DNA of 64,000 bases from Nocardioides nematodiphilus (GTDB lineage Bacteria > Actinomycetota > Actinomycetes > Propionibacteriales > Nocardioidaceae). A model generated the notes under the pieces. The model ran no database searches, was not told where the DNA came from, and was given only the letters and a program-made list of their open reading frames with translations. Both the position numbers and the translations under genes were made by a program. How positions within the stretch are numbered: the first letter of the stretch is position 1; every line of letters begins with the position of its first letter. This document shows, piece by piece, positions 17,578 through 25,249 of this stretch. The stretch is from NCBI RefSeq assembly GCF_020216525.1, contig NZ_JAIWOY010000001.1, forward strand, positions 62,001 through 126,000, in the 5' to 3' direction.

Positions 17578-18224
17578 GCGCTTCGCGCCTGACGCCGCGT
17601 CTCCAGCACCCGGAAGCCCTTCGCCGAGGCGATCCGAGTGGTCGGGTAGCCCTGCTCCCCCAGCCAGCGCTGGAGGCTGTCGGCGCCGAGGTTCTTGCCG
17701 ACGACCATCACGGCGCGCCCCTCGGGTCGCAGTCGCGGCAGCCAGGTCAGCAGCAGCTCGTGCAGTGCCTCCTTGCCGATCCGGATCGGCGGGTTGCTCC
17801 AGATCTCGTCGTACGTGTCCGCAGGGTCGATCTGGCCGGGCGTAGCGGCCCGGTAGCGGTCGGCGACCGCGAGCCTCTCGGCGTTCTCGTTGGCCAGCAG
17901 CACGGCACGCTCGTTGACGTCCACAGCAGTGATCTCGGCGTCGAGGACGACCTTCGCGATCGCCAGCCCGATGATCCCGTAGCCACAGCCCAGGTCGAGG
18001 ATGCGCCCGGGGGACGGCGGCTCGGTCTCCCGGAAGAGGATCGCGGTGCCGACGTCGAGACGGCCCTTGGCGAAGACACCGGAGCCGCTGGTCAGCCGCA
18101 GCTCGGTGTCCCACACCTCGGTCTCGACCGGGATCCGCTCGAAGGGGACGCTCGGATCCGCGGAGAAGTAGTGCTCCCCCGGGGTCTCGGTCTCGTCCGC
18201 CCCGGAATCGTGCTCAGTGCTCAC
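17574..18224 (-). CDS. Class I SAM-dependent methyltransferase, RsmC-like
   Basis: The 216-residue protein has the SAM-binding motif LDLGCGYGIIGLAIA, the acidic loop AVDVNERAV and the NPP motif in IWSNPPIRIGKEALH, typical of N6-adenine or N2-guanine methylation as in RsmC. It lacks the N-terminal inactive domain of E. coli RsmC, as actinobacterial homologues do. Methylation of 16S rRNA G1207 is the likely role by family, not proven. Its GTG start overlaps the truA stop as GTGA, so translation is probably coupled to truA. Confidence 0.85.
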   Translation of the reverse strand: MSTEHDSGADETETPGEHYFSADPSVPFERIPVETEVWDTELRLTSGSGVFAKGRLDVGTAILFRETEPPSPGRILDLGCGYGIIGLAIAKVVLDAEITAVDVNERAVLLANENAERLAVADRYRAATPGQIDPADTYDEIWSNPPIRIGKEALHELLLTWLPRLRPEGRAVMVVGKNLGADSLQRWLGEQGYPTTRIASAKGFRVLETRRQARSA

Positions 18225-19060
18225 GAGAGCTCGCTCTCCTGTCGTCGGTTGCGGGTGATCAGCAGCCTGCCCTCGAGCTCGTCATCGCTGGGGTAGCCGA
18301 CCTCCTCGAGCGTGAGGCCGCGCGGTGAGGCGATGTGGATGTCGGAGGAGCGGATGGCCTTGGCCAGCATCTCGCCGGCCCAGGTGACGTCCTTGCGCCC
18401 CTCGCCGATCGCGATCAGGCATCCCACCAGCGAGCGCACCATCGAGTGGCAGAACGCGTCGGCGAGCACCGTCATGGTGGCGATCCCGACGTCGTCGCGC
18501 TCCCACGTCAGCCGCTCGATGCGGCGGATGCTGGTGGCGCCCTCCCGGTGCTTGCAGAAGCTGGTGTAGTCGTTGAGCCCGATCAGGTCGGCCGCGGCGG
18601 TGTTCATCACGGCCAGGTCGAGTGGGCGCGGCCAGTGCAGCACGTGGTTGCGGGTGAGGGGGTCGTACGCCGCCGGGCCGTCCGCGACCCGGTAGGCGTA
18701 GCGACGCCAGAGCGCGGAGAAGCGGGCATCGAACGCCTCGGGCGCCACGCGCACCGCATGCACCCGTACGTCCGCATCCAGGATGCCGTTGAGCTTGCGC
18801 ACCAGCGCTGCCTCAGGGGTGGCGGCCGCGCGGCCGGCCGCCTTGAGGAAGACGGCCTCGTCGAGATCGAGGTGGATCACCTGACCGCGGGCGTGCACCC
18901 CGGTGTCCGTACGGCCCGCGCAGGTCACCCAGACCTCGTCGAGGCGCAACGCCATCGCGAGCGCCCGGTGCACCTCACCCTGCACGGTGCGGAGGTCCGG
19001 CTGGAGGGCCCAGCCATGGAAGCTGGTCCCGTCGTACGACAGGTCGATCCGGATCCGCAC
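18221..19060 (-). CDS. truA: tRNA pseudouridine(38-40) synthase TruA
   Basis: The 279-residue enzyme isomerises U38-U40 in the anticodon arm of tRNAs. The N-terminus RIRIDLSYDGTSFHGW and the catalytic Asp52 in CAGRTDTGVHARGQV identify the family, and NDYTSFCKHREG and FCHSMVRSLVGCLI are the C-terminal landmarks. I chose the GTG at 19060 over an ATG 39 bp upstream because GGGAGG is correctly placed for it and known TruA proteins begin here. In many actinobacteria truA follows rplQ directly. Here about 2 kb and two unrelated genes separate them. Confidence 0.95.
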   Translation of the reverse strand: MRIRIDLSYDGTSFHGWALQPDLRTVQGEVHRALAMALRLDEVWVTCAGRTDTGVHARGQVIHLDLDEAVFLKAAGRAAATPEAALVRKLNGILDADVRVHAVRVAPEAFDARFSALWRRYAYRVADGPAAYDPLTRNHVLHWPRPLDLAVMNTAAADLIGLNDYTSFCKHREGATSIRRIERLTWERDDVGIATMTVLADAFCHSMVRSLVGCLIAIGEGRKDVTWAGEMLAKAIRSSDIHIASPRGLTLEEVGYPSDDELEGRLLITRNRRQESELS

Positions 19061-19248
19061 GCCCCGATCCTCCCATCCCCCCACCATCTGATGGATCACA
19101 GGGCATCGAGCCCCTACTCCAGGGGTTGGCGTTCCTCCTCTTTTCGCGGCATGCCTGTAACGCCCCGGCCATCTCGCGACAGGCCCGAGTGCCAGGCAGG
19201 ACCGGGCGAGGCCCGGTCCTGCACCGTCTCGATCTTGGGAGACAGCAC

Positions 19249-19824
19249 ATGAACAAGTTCACTCGCGTTCTCGGCACCACCCTGGCCGGCGCCGCACTCG
19301 TCGGCGGCTCGGCCGTCGCGGCCGACGCACACGGCGCGCACCGCGACGGCTTCGGGGGCCACCACTCGGCCCCGGCCTCCGGGCCGTTCAGCGCCGCGCA
19401 GGCCTACCACCAGTTCGCCGGCTTCTCGCGCCACCACGGTGACGGCGAGGGCCGCTTCAACCTCGGCCCGAGCTTCAACCACCGCTGGTTCCACAAGCAC
19501 TACGGCGGTCACCGCCACCACGCCTGGTCGTTCGCGGATCGCCAGGCCGCCATCGTGGCGAAGCTGACCCGGGCCGACGATCGGCTCACCCGTCTGATCG
19601 GCTACCTCAGCGACCAGGCCGCGGCCGACCCGCAGGGCTGGGAGGCCGCCGTGCTGCCCTCCCTGCAGGCGCAGCAGACCAGGCTCGAGACGCTGATCGA
19701 CGCCGTCAAGGCCGCGACCAACGACGACGAGCTGAAGGCCGCCTTCCAGGCAGCCTTCCCGAAGCCGACCCCGCCGACCACTCCGACGCCGTCGCCGGCG
19801 CCCACCACGGCGCCGACCGTCTGA
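19249..19824 (+). CDS. Secreted His-rich protein of unknown function
   Basis: The 191-residue protein begins with a signal peptide (MNKFTRVLGTTLAGAALV, cleavage probably after AVAADA near residue 27). The first half of the mature chain is very rich in His and Gly (HGAHRDGFGGHH, HKHYGGHRHH), suggesting metal binding. A helical middle (about 95-165) precedes a Thr/Pro tail (PTPPTTPTPSPAPTT), typical of wall-spanning or O-glycosylated linkers. The ATG at 19249 has TGGGAGA upstream. The longer open frame from 19126 lacks a signal sequence and is rejected. I recognise no family. Confidence 0.8.
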   Translation: MNKFTRVLGTTLAGAALVGGSAVAADAHGAHRDGFGGHHSAPASGPFSAAQAYHQFAGFSRHHGDGEGRFNLGPSFNHRWFHKHYGGHRHHAWSFADRQAAIVAKLTRADDRLTRLIGYLSDQAAADPQGWEAAVLPSLQAQQTRLETLIDAVKAATNDDELKAAFQAAFPKPTPPTTPTPSPAPTTAPTV

Positions 19825-19839
19825 CGATCGGCCGGTAGC

Positions 19840-19882
19840 GCGCAGAAGCCCTCCCACGCTCGGCGCGGGAGGGCTTCTGCGC
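19840..19882. terminator. Bidirectional terminator between convergent genes
   Basis: A perfect 16-bp stem (19840-19855 with 19867-19882, core GCAGAAGCCCTCCC) has an 11-base loop. It lies between the stop of the secreted protein and the stop of the MCP-like gene and can serve both strands. Confidence 0.85.
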
Positions 19883-19890
19883 CTCTGGGG

Positions 19891-20925
19891 TCAGGCAGAT
19901 GCCGGCGGCCGCTGCTCGATCACGCCGTACCAGCCCAGCCCCGCGTAGGTCTCGTAGCCCAGTGTGAGGGCGTAGCCCACCATCGCTCCCCCGGGTCGCT
20001 GGAAGACGCCGCGCTCGCGTCCGCCGTCGCGGCGCAGGTCGATGCGCTCGGTGAGCAGACCGGCGCCGTCGGAGGCGGCGATCACGGTGAGACGGTGGTC
20101 GACGAGCATCACCCTCGTCCGGGCGGCGTCCTCGGGGGTCAGGTCCATCGACGTGACGATGCCGTGGGCCTGCGGGGCGAAGTCGAAGAAGATGCCGAGG
20201 GCGCCGATCACCTCGCCGTCCTCGCGTCCTGCCTTGCGCACCGCCGTGGAGTAGGTCGCCACCGTGGCGCCACGCAGCCGCTGGTTGGTGGCGACGTCGA
20301 CGACGGCGAACTCGGTGCCGTCGGAGGTCGCGATCGCGTCCCGGAACCAGGGCTCACCCGACACGTCGGCGCCGAGCACGCCGGGGTAGGCCTCCGGACG
20401 GCCGCTGGCGATCACCCGACCGTGCCGGTCTGCGATCCACAGGTCGAGGTAGACGGTGTAGGAGCCGAGGATCGTGGCGAGACGCTCGCTCGCGTACGCG
20501 GTGGTCTCCGGGGTCGGTTCGGCACAGGCCTCGACCACCGCCGAGTCGGTCGCCCACCAGCGCACGTCGCAGGAGCGCTCGTACAGGTTGCGGTCGATCA
20601 GGTCGATCACGTGCAATGCGAGGTCGGAGAGCCGGGTGCCGCGCACGTGCCAGACCAGCTGCTCACCGAGCTGCTCGAGCTCGGCCACCAGCGGCGCGAG
20701 CTCGGCGTCGAGCTGCGCGGAGAGATCCTGGACGGTCGAGGCGACGCTGGAGACCTCTTGCGCGACGACCCCGAAGCCGCGGCCGGCCTCCCCGGCGCGC
20801 GCGGCCTCGATCTTGGCGTTGAGCGCCAGCATCTTGGTCGCCGCCGCGACCCGGCTGACGCTGCCCAGCTTCTCCTTGGTCAGCTCGGCGACGGCCCCGG
20901 CGATCTTCTGCACGCGTTCTGGCAT
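19891..20925 (-). CDS. Soluble MCP-like signalling protein with C-terminal Cache-type domain
   Basis: The 344-residue protein joins two sensory parts in an unusual order. Residues 1-75 match the conserved tip of chemoreceptor signalling domains (ATKMLALNAKIEAARAGEAG, then RGFGVVAQEVSSVA). Residues 95-344 look like a Cache/PAS-like sensor: LIDRNLYERSCDVRWWATD, DLWIADRHGRVIASGRPE, GEPWFRDAI and a second lobe ending GYALTLGYETYAGLGW. No transmembrane helix is visible, so it is probably cytoplasmic. Standard chemoreceptors have the sensor first, and the long methylation helices are missing. No che genes are nearby. The start at 20925 is the first sensible ATG, and the upstream extension looks non-coding. 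Confidence 0.82.
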   Translation of the reverse strand: MPERVQKIAGAVAELTKEKLGSVSRVAAATKMLALNAKIEAARAGEAGRGFGVVAQEVSSVASTVQDLSAQLDAELAPLVAELEQLGEQLVWHVRGTRLSDLALHVIDLIDRNLYERSCDVRWWATDSAVVEACAEPTPETTAYASERLATILGSYTVYLDLWIADRHGRVIASGRPEAYPGVLGADVSGEPWFRDAIATSDGTEFAVVDVATNQRLRGATVATYSTAVRKAGREDGEVIGALGIFFDFAPQAHGIVTSMDLTPEDAARTRVMLVDHRLTVIAASDGAGLLTERIDLRRDGGRERGVFQRPGGAMVGYALTLGYETYAGLGWYGVIEQRPPASA

Positions 20926-21004
20926 GCACAGAAGGTAAAGATCGATTGTTACGGCGACGTTGTGGGCTCGTTGAGACCCCGAGACCGTTGCGCCGCACAT
21001 GACA

Positions 21005-21037
21005 CGAGGCCCGCCACCCAGTGGGTGACGGGCCTCG
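21005..21037 (-). terminator. Terminator hairpin at the end of the rpoA-rplQ run
   Basis: Arms CGAGGCCCG (21005-21013) and CGGGCCTCG (21029-21037) pair perfectly, and the inner CACCCA/TGGGTG extends the stem after one mismatch. It lies about 90 bp past the rplQ stop. No T tract follows. Confidence 0.65.
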
Positions 21038-21060
21038 CAGGCGATCAGGATCGCTCAGAC

Positions 21061-21120
21061 CGGCGTCGCTTCGCGACGCGCCTTCCGTTCCTCGGCGTCA
21101 CGAACAAGTTCGTACGCCTC
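21061..21120 (-). repeat. Two-hairpin dispersed element, copy A (after rplQ)
   Basis: Read on the - strand, this starts 7 bp after the rplQ stop. Hairpin 1 is CGAAC-TT-GTTCG (21101-21112). A GCCGAG-containing spacer follows. Hairpin 2 is GCGTCGC-GAA-GCGACGC (21063-21079), seven perfect pairs around a GAA loop. The same layout occurs at 24752-24822 and in the tandem repeats at 57591. The role is unknown. It could be a processing or termination element or a REP-like repeat. Confidence 0.6.
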
Positions 21121-21127
21121 GGGCGCG

Positions 21128-21685
21128 TCAGGCCTCGGGCGTCTCCTCGGCGGCGGCCTCAGCGGCAGCCTCCGGGGTCGCCTCGTCAGCGATCGCGGCA
21201 GCCTCGGCGCCGTCAACGGCCTCGAGCTCCTCGACGGCGTCCGCCGGGGTCTCCTCGACCGGAGCCTCGGCCTGGGGGGCCTCGGCCTTGGCCGGAGCGG
21301 CCTTCTTGGTGGCCGGCTTCGGGTTGTACGCCTCGGTCACCAGCTCGATCACGGCCATCGGCGCGTTGTCACCCTTGCGGGGGCCGATCTTCGTGATGCG
21401 GGTGTAACCACCGGGACGCTCCGAGAAGGTCGGGGCGATCTCGGTGAAGAGGACGTGGACGACACCCTTGTCGCGGACGGTCTTGAGGACCTCGCGACGG
21501 TTGTGGATGTCACCCTTCTTCGCCTTGGTGATCAGCTTCTCCGCCAGCGGACGAAGGGTGCGAGCCTTCGCCTCGGTGGTGGTGATGCGACCGTGCTCGA
21601 ACAGGGCCGTGGCCAGGTTCGAGAGGATCAGCTTCTGGTGGGCCGGGCTACCGCCGAGGCGGGCGCCCTTCTTCGGAGTAGGCAT
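21128..21685 (-). CDS. rplQ: 50S ribosomal protein L17
   Basis: The 185-residue protein has a canonical L17 core ([44 protein letters not shown]) ending near residue 118. A 65-residue Ala/Glu-rich low-complexity tail follows ([20 protein letters not shown]), typical of actinobacterial L17. L17 sits near the tunnel exit of the 50S subunit. It is the last gene of the alpha-operon section, separated from rpoA by a hairpin-containing gap. Confidence 0.97.
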   Translation of the reverse strand: MPTPKKGARLGGSPAHQKLILSNLATALFEHGRITTTEAKARTLRPLAEKLITKAKKGDIHNRREVLKTVRDKGVVHVLFTEIAPTFSERPGGYTRITKIGPRKGDNAPMAVIELVTEAYNPKPATKKAAPAKAEAPQAEAPVEETPADAVEELEAVDGAEAAAIADEATPEAAAEAAAEETPEA

Positions 21686-21752
21686 GACGCCTTCCTTTCG
21701 TATCCGGCCGTGTCAGGTACCGGGTCGACCGGGGAGATCCCCGGATTTGTTG

Positions 21753-21778
21753 CCCGGGGCGGCGGTCGCCGCCCCGGG
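21753..21778 (-). terminator. Hairpin between rpoA and rplQ
   Basis: A perfect 11-bp stem (CCCGGGGCGGC with GCCGCCCCGGG) with a four-base loop lies 21 bp after the rpoA stop. It could be an attenuator or an RNA processing site that sets rplQ apart from rpoA. No T tract follows. Confidence 0.6.
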
Positions 21779-21799
21779 ATCAGGCTGGTGATCGAAAGA

Positions 21800-22816
21800 T
21801 CAGTACTGCTCGTCCTCGACGAACGCGTCGTCGTCATCGTCGCCGTAGGCGGCGAGGGCGGCGGACGGGTCGAAGCCCGGAGCGCTGTCCTTGAGGGACA
21901 GGCCCATCTCGTGCAGCTTCGCCTTGACCTCGTCGATCGACTTGGCACCGAAGTTGCGGATGTCGAGCAGGTCCTGCTCCGAGCGGCTGATGAGCTCACC
22001 CACGGTGTGGATGCCCTCGCGCTTGAGGCAGTTGTACGAGCGGACCGTGAGCTGCAGGTCCTCGACCGGCAGGGCCAGGTCGGCGGCGAGCGCCTCGTCC
22101 ACCGGCGAGGGGCCGATGTCGATGCCCTCGGCCTCGACGTTGAGCTCACGGGCGAGGCCGAAGAGCTCGACGAGGGTCTTACCGGCCGACGCGACGGCGT
22201 CCGACGGACGGATCGACGGCTTGGTCTCGACGTCGATGACCAGCTTGTCGAAGTCGGTGCGCTGCTCGACTCGGGTGGCCTCGACCTTGTACGACACCTT
22301 CAGCACGGGGCTGTAGATCGAGTCGACCGGGATGCGGCCGATCTCGTTGTCGGCGCCCTTGTTCTGGACCGCGGAGACGTAGCCGCGGCCACGCTCGACG
22401 ACCAGCTCGAGGTCGAGCTTGCCCTTGTCCGAGAGGGTGGCGAGCTTCAGGTCGGGGTTGTGCACCTCGACACCGGCCGGCGGCGCGATGTCCGCCGCGG
22501 TGACGTCACCGGCACCCGACTTGCGCAGGTACATGGTGACGGGCTCGTCGTGCTCCGAGGAGACGACCAGGCCCTTGAGGTTGAGGATGATCTCGGTGAC
22601 ATCCTCCTTGACTCCCTCGATGGTGGAGAACTCGTGGAGCACGCCGTCGATCTTGATGCTGGTGACGGCGGCACCCGGGATCGAGGAGAGGAGGGTACGA
22701 CGAAGGGAGTTGCCCAGCGTGTAACCGAAGCCCGGCTCGAGGGGCTCGATCACGAAGCGCGAGCGGAACTCGTCGACGGTCTCTTCCGACAGGGTGGGGC
22801 GCTGTGCGATAAGCAC
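21800..22816 (-). CDS. rpoA: DNA-directed RNA polymerase subunit alpha
   Basis: The 338-residue subunit has the N-terminal assembly domain ([39 protein letters not shown]) and the C-terminal DNA-binding domain ([22 protein letters not shown], then [10 protein letters not shown]). An acidic tail ([13 protein letters not shown]) closes the protein. It dimerises to nucleate core RNA polymerase. It lies in its usual place between rpsD and rplQ, with hairpins on both sides suggesting independent mRNA segments. Confidence 0.98.
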   Translation of the reverse strand: MLIAQRPTLSEETVDEFRSRFVIEPLEPGFGYTLGNSLRRTLLSSIPGAAVTSIKIDGVLHEFSTIEGVKEDVTEIILNLKGLVVSSEHDEPVTMYLRKSGAGDVTAADIAPPAGVEVHNPDLKLATLSDKGKLDLELVVERGRGYVSAVQNKGADNEIGRIPVDSIYSPVLKVSYKVEATRVEQRTDFDKLVIDVETKPSIRPSDAVASAGKTLVELFGLARELNVEAEGIDIGPSPVDEALAADLALPVEDLQLTVRSYNCLKREGIHTVGELISRSEQDLLDIRNFGAKSIDEVKAKLHEMGLSLKDSAPGFDPSAALAAYGDDDDDAFVEDEQY

Positions 22817-22887
22817 TGATTCTTTCCTTCCCGGACCTACCCGCTATTTGACAGGCCCGAACTTCAAAGGGTGACGGAAGTGGAGTT

Positions 22888-22923
22888 GCCGCCGCCCCGG
22901 ACAAGACTATCCGGGACGGCGGC
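22888..22923 (-). terminator. Hairpin between rpsD and rpoA
   Basis: A 14-bp stem with one mismatch (22888-22901 with 22910-22923) and an eight-base loop lies 9 bp after the rpsD stop. It is terminator-like, without a T tract. Confidence 0.6.
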
Positions 22924-22931
22924 GAGGTACA

Positions 22932-23540
22932 TCAGAGCTTCGAGTAGTACTCGACGATGAGCTGCTCCTGGACCGGGATGTCGATCTGCGCCCGGACGGG
23001 AAGCGAGTGCACGAGGATCCGCATGCGGTTCGGGAAAGCCTCGAGCCACGCCGGAACGACGCGCTCGCCGTGGGTCTCGCGAGCCACGAGGAACGGGGTC
23101 ATCTCCCACGACTTCTCCCGCACGTCGATGACGTCGTGCGCCTCGACCTGGTAGGAGGGGATGTTGACCTTCTTGCCGTTGACCAGGAAGTGGCCGTGGA
23201 CCACGAGCTGGCGGGCGTGACGACGCGTACGGGCGAAGCCGGCGCGGTAGACCACGTTGTCGAGGCGACCCTCGAGCAGCGCGAGCAGGTTGTCACCGGT
23301 CTTGCCGTCGCGGCGCTTGGCCTCGGCGTAGTAGTTGGCGAACTGCTTCTCGAGGATGCCGTAGGAGTAGCGAGCCTTCTGCTTCTCCTGGAGCTGCGAG
23401 CGGTACTCGCTCTCCTTGATGCGGGCGCGGCCGTGCTGGCCGGGCGGGTAGGGACGCTTCTCGAAAGCTGCGTCGCCACCGACGAGGTCCACGCCGAGAC
23501 GGCGGGACTTCTTGCTCATGGGGCCGGTGTAACGGGCCAT
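22932..23540 (-). CDS. rpsD: 30S ribosomal protein S4
   Basis: The 202-residue protein is a full-length S4 lacking the zinc Cys cluster (MARYTGPMSKKSRRLGVDL at the start). The S4 RNA-binding domain is LDNVVYRAGFARTRRHARQL, then VHGHFLVNGKKVNIPS. S4 is a primary 16S rRNA binder and, in many bacteria, an autoregulator of this operon. No leader structure supporting that is evident here. It lies 32 bp after rpsK with AAAGGAG upstream. Confidence 0.98.
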   Translation of the reverse strand: MARYTGPMSKKSRRLGVDLVGGDAAFEKRPYPPGQHGRARIKESEYRSQLQEKQKARYSYGILEKQFANYYAEAKRRDGKTGDNLLALLEGRLDNVVYRAGFARTRRHARQLVVHGHFLVNGKKVNIPSYQVEAHDVIDVREKSWEMTPFLVARETHGERVVPAWLEAFPNRMRILVHSLPVRAQIDIPVQEQLIVEYYSKL

Positions 23541-23572
23541 GTCTCAGTCTCCTTTTTCAGTCTCGGTAGGGA

Positions 23573-23980
23573 TCAAACGCGGCGGCGCTTGGGCGGGCGG
23601 CAGCCGTTGTGCGGGGTCGGCGTGACGTCCTGGATAGTGCCGACCTCGAGGCCGATGGCACCCAGCGAACGGATCGCGGTCTCGCGGCCCGAACCCGGAC
23701 CCTTCACGAAGACGTCGATCTTCTTCATGCCGTGGTCCATCGCACGACGACCAGCGGCCTCAGCGGCCATCTGAGCGGCGAACGGGGTCGACTTACGCGA
23801 ACCCTTGAAGCCGACGGTGCCGGCCGACGCCCACGAGATGACGGCACCCGTGGGGTCCGTGATCGTGACGATCGTGTTGTTGAACGTGCTCTTGATGTGG
23901 GCCTCGCCCTGAGCGACGTTCTTCTTCTCCTTGCGGCGGATCTTGGTCTTCGCCGCAGCCTGACGGCTCTTCGGAGGCAT
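23573..23980 (-). CDS. rpsK: 30S ribosomal protein S11
   Basis: The 135-residue protein has the S11 landmarks [29 protein letters not shown] and the C-terminal [18 protein letters not shown], which lines the mRNA exit channel of the 30S platform. The N-terminal basic extension ([20 protein letters not shown]) is typical of actinobacteria. It lies between rpsM and rpsD in the conserved alpha-operon order. Confidence 0.98.
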   Translation of the reverse strand: MPPKSRQAAAKTKIRRKEKKNVAQGEAHIKSTFNNTIVTITDPTGAVISWASAGTVGFKGSRKSTPFAAQMAAEAAGRRAMDHGMKKIDVFVKGPGSGRETAIRSLGAIGLEVGTIQDVTPTPHNGCRPPKRRRV

Positions 23981-24057
23981 GCATTAACTCCTGTGTTGGC
24001 TGGTCTATGAGATCTGCTTGAAGAAAGCTCTGTGATCAACGTCCTGAGGACGTCAGA

Positions 24058-24435
24058 TCACTTGGCCTTCTTCTTGCCGGCGACGGTGCGCTTCGGACCC
24101 TTGCGGGTACGAGCGTTGGTCTTGGTGCGCTGGCCGCGGACCGGAAGGCCCATGCGGTGACGGCGACCCTGATAGCTGCCGATCTCGATCTTGCGGCGGA
24201 TGTCGGCCTGAACTTCACGACGGAGGTCACCCTCGATCGTGAGGTTGCGACCCTCGATCTCGCGCTGAAGCTTGACCAGCTCTTCCTCGGAAAGCGCGTG
24301 GACGCGGGTGTTGCCATCAACACCGGTCGCGGCCAGGAGCTCCTTGGAGGTGGTACGGCCGATGCCGTAGATGTACGTAAGGGCGATCTCCACGCGCTTC
24401 TCGCGCGGAAGGTCGACACCAACGAGGCGTGCCAT
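24058..24435 (-). CDS. rpsM: 30S ribosomal protein S13
   Basis: The 125-residue protein begins [20 protein letters not shown] and holds [10 protein letters not shown], the helix-two-turn-helix region, and the basic C-terminus [20 protein letters not shown] that contacts P-site tRNA. It sits at the head of the rpsM-rpsK-rpsD group. A 171-bp gap separates it from rpmJ. Confidence 0.98.
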   Translation of the reverse strand: MARLVGVDLPREKRVEIALTYIYGIGRTTSKELLAATGVDGNTRVHALSEEELVKLQREIEGRNLTIEGDLRREVQADIRRKIEIGSYQGRRHRMGLPVRGQRTKTNARTRKGPKRTVAGKKKAK

Positions 24436-24606
24436 GGTGTTCCTTCTCTGTTATCGCCAGAGGTGTCGGTCGACGTACGTCTCGGGGTGGCGCCCCGGGC
24501 TCCGGCCTCTGGTCCGAAGGTGATTCGGATCCCGACTCGCGTCGGGTCCTAGTACGTCGATGAGATTCAGTTGTGTTGCGAGCGAGCCAGGGCCGAAGCC
24601 CTGTGC
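24436..24606 (-). other. rpmJ-rpsM intergenic region, structured
   Basis: This 171-bp spacer holds no gene. Read on the - strand it contains a near-perfect hairpin GGACCCGAC...GTCGGGATCC (24528-24549) and distant complementary arms GTACGTCG / CGACGTAC at its two ends. It may be a processing or attenuation region between rpmJ and rpsM. No clear promoter is visible. Confidence 0.4.
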
Positions 24607-24720
24607 TCAGCCCTGCCGCTGCTTGTGGCGCGGGTTCTCGCAGATCACCATGACGCGGCCGTGGCGACGAATCACCTTGCACTTGTCACAGATCGGCTTG
24701 ACGCTCGGGTTGACCTTCAT
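24607..24720 (-). CDS. rpmJ: 50S ribosomal protein L36
   Basis: The protein has 37 residues. The zinc-ribbon ligands Cys11, Cys14, Cys27 and His32 are intact ([24 protein letters not shown]), so this is the zinc-containing C+ form. The ATG at 24720 is chosen because a longer open frame upstream adds non-L36 sequence. It lies in the conserved infA-rpmJ-rpsM order. Confidence 0.97.
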   Translation of the reverse strand: MKVNPSVKPICDKCKVIRRHGRVMVICENPRHKQRQG

Positions 24721-24751
24721 GTCAGCCCTTTCTGATCGTTCCGGCTGGGAC

Positions 24752-24822
24752 GTGCGCTCTGCGCACACGGCTCCCTCGCTCGGCCAGTACGAGCAAGCTC
24801 GCACTCGACCTCGCTCAGTCGC
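24752..24822 (-). repeat. Two-hairpin dispersed element, copy B (between infA and rpmJ)
   Basis: Read on the - strand it starts right after the infA stop. Hairpin 1 is CGAGC-TT-GCTCG (24790-24801). The spacer is GGCCGAGCGAGGGAG. Hairpin 2 is GTGCGC-AGA-GCGCAC (24752-24766). The first hairpin and spacer match the 57591 tandem unit closely. The second hairpin differs in bases but keeps its pairs and triloop. Confidence 0.6.
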
Positions 24823-25044
24823 CTACTTGTACCGGTAGACGATCCGACCGCGGGTCAGGTCGTAGGGGGAGAGCTCCACCACCACACGGTCCTCGGGGAG
24901 GATCCGGATGTAGTGCTGTCGCATCTTGCCGCTGATGTGGGCGAGAACCTTGTGGCCATTGCTCAGCTCGACGCGGAACATGGCGTTAGGCAGGGCCTCC
25001 GTGATGGTGCCCTCGAGCTCGATCACGCCTTCTTTCTTCGGCAT
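24823..25044 (-). CDS. infA: Translation initiation factor IF-1
   Basis: The 73-residue S1-like OB-fold protein begins [20 protein letters not shown] and has [20 protein letters not shown] and the C-terminal [15 protein letters not shown]. It occupies the A site during initiation. It heads the infA-rpmJ-rpsM-rpsK-rpsD-rpoA-rplQ section and is 205 bp from the upstream oxidoreductase gene, enough for its own promoter. Confidence 0.98.
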   Translation of the reverse strand: MPKKEGVIELEGTITEALPNAMFRVELSNGHKVLAHISGKMRQHYIRILPEDRVVVELSPYDLTRGRIVYRYK

Positions 25045-25209
25045 GCCCTCTGCAATCTGTTGGTGGGATCGTTCTTCTACCGTGTGGCCCGGGAACCTCT
25101 CGACGGTGTCGAGTGGACCTCGTGACCCGCTCGCCGCGCCCGATTCCCCCCATCAGATGAGGGCAGCCGTTGGACACGACGAGACAGACCCACGTTGGGC
25201 CGACACATC

Positions 25210-25215
25210 AGTCTA
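25210..25215 (-). promoter_or_regulatory. Candidate -10 box for the infA operon
   Basis: TAGACT on the - strand lies within the 205-bp gap upstream of infA and matches TANNNT. No convincing -35 sits 16-18 bp upstream (TTGGGC is 19 bp away). The surrounding gap has no other gene. Confidence 0.3.
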
Positions 25216-25249
25216 GGCCGCTGCGCAACCGATCGCCCAATCGACGTCC

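Noticed and set aside
19061..19099. Upstream ATG start for truA (MIHQMVGGWEDRG)
   Set aside because: No ribosome site, not conserved in TruA; the GTG at 19060 has GGAGG.
20926..21000. N-terminal extension of the MCP-Cache protein
   Set aside because: The added 25 residues have no MCP character; the ATG at 20925 starts directly at the conserved helix.
25188..25206. Third copy of the rpsJ/rpsL upstream element before infA
   Set aside because: GGCCCAACGTGGGT only vaguely resembles the CCCGACCTCGGG core, and the match is no better than chance.
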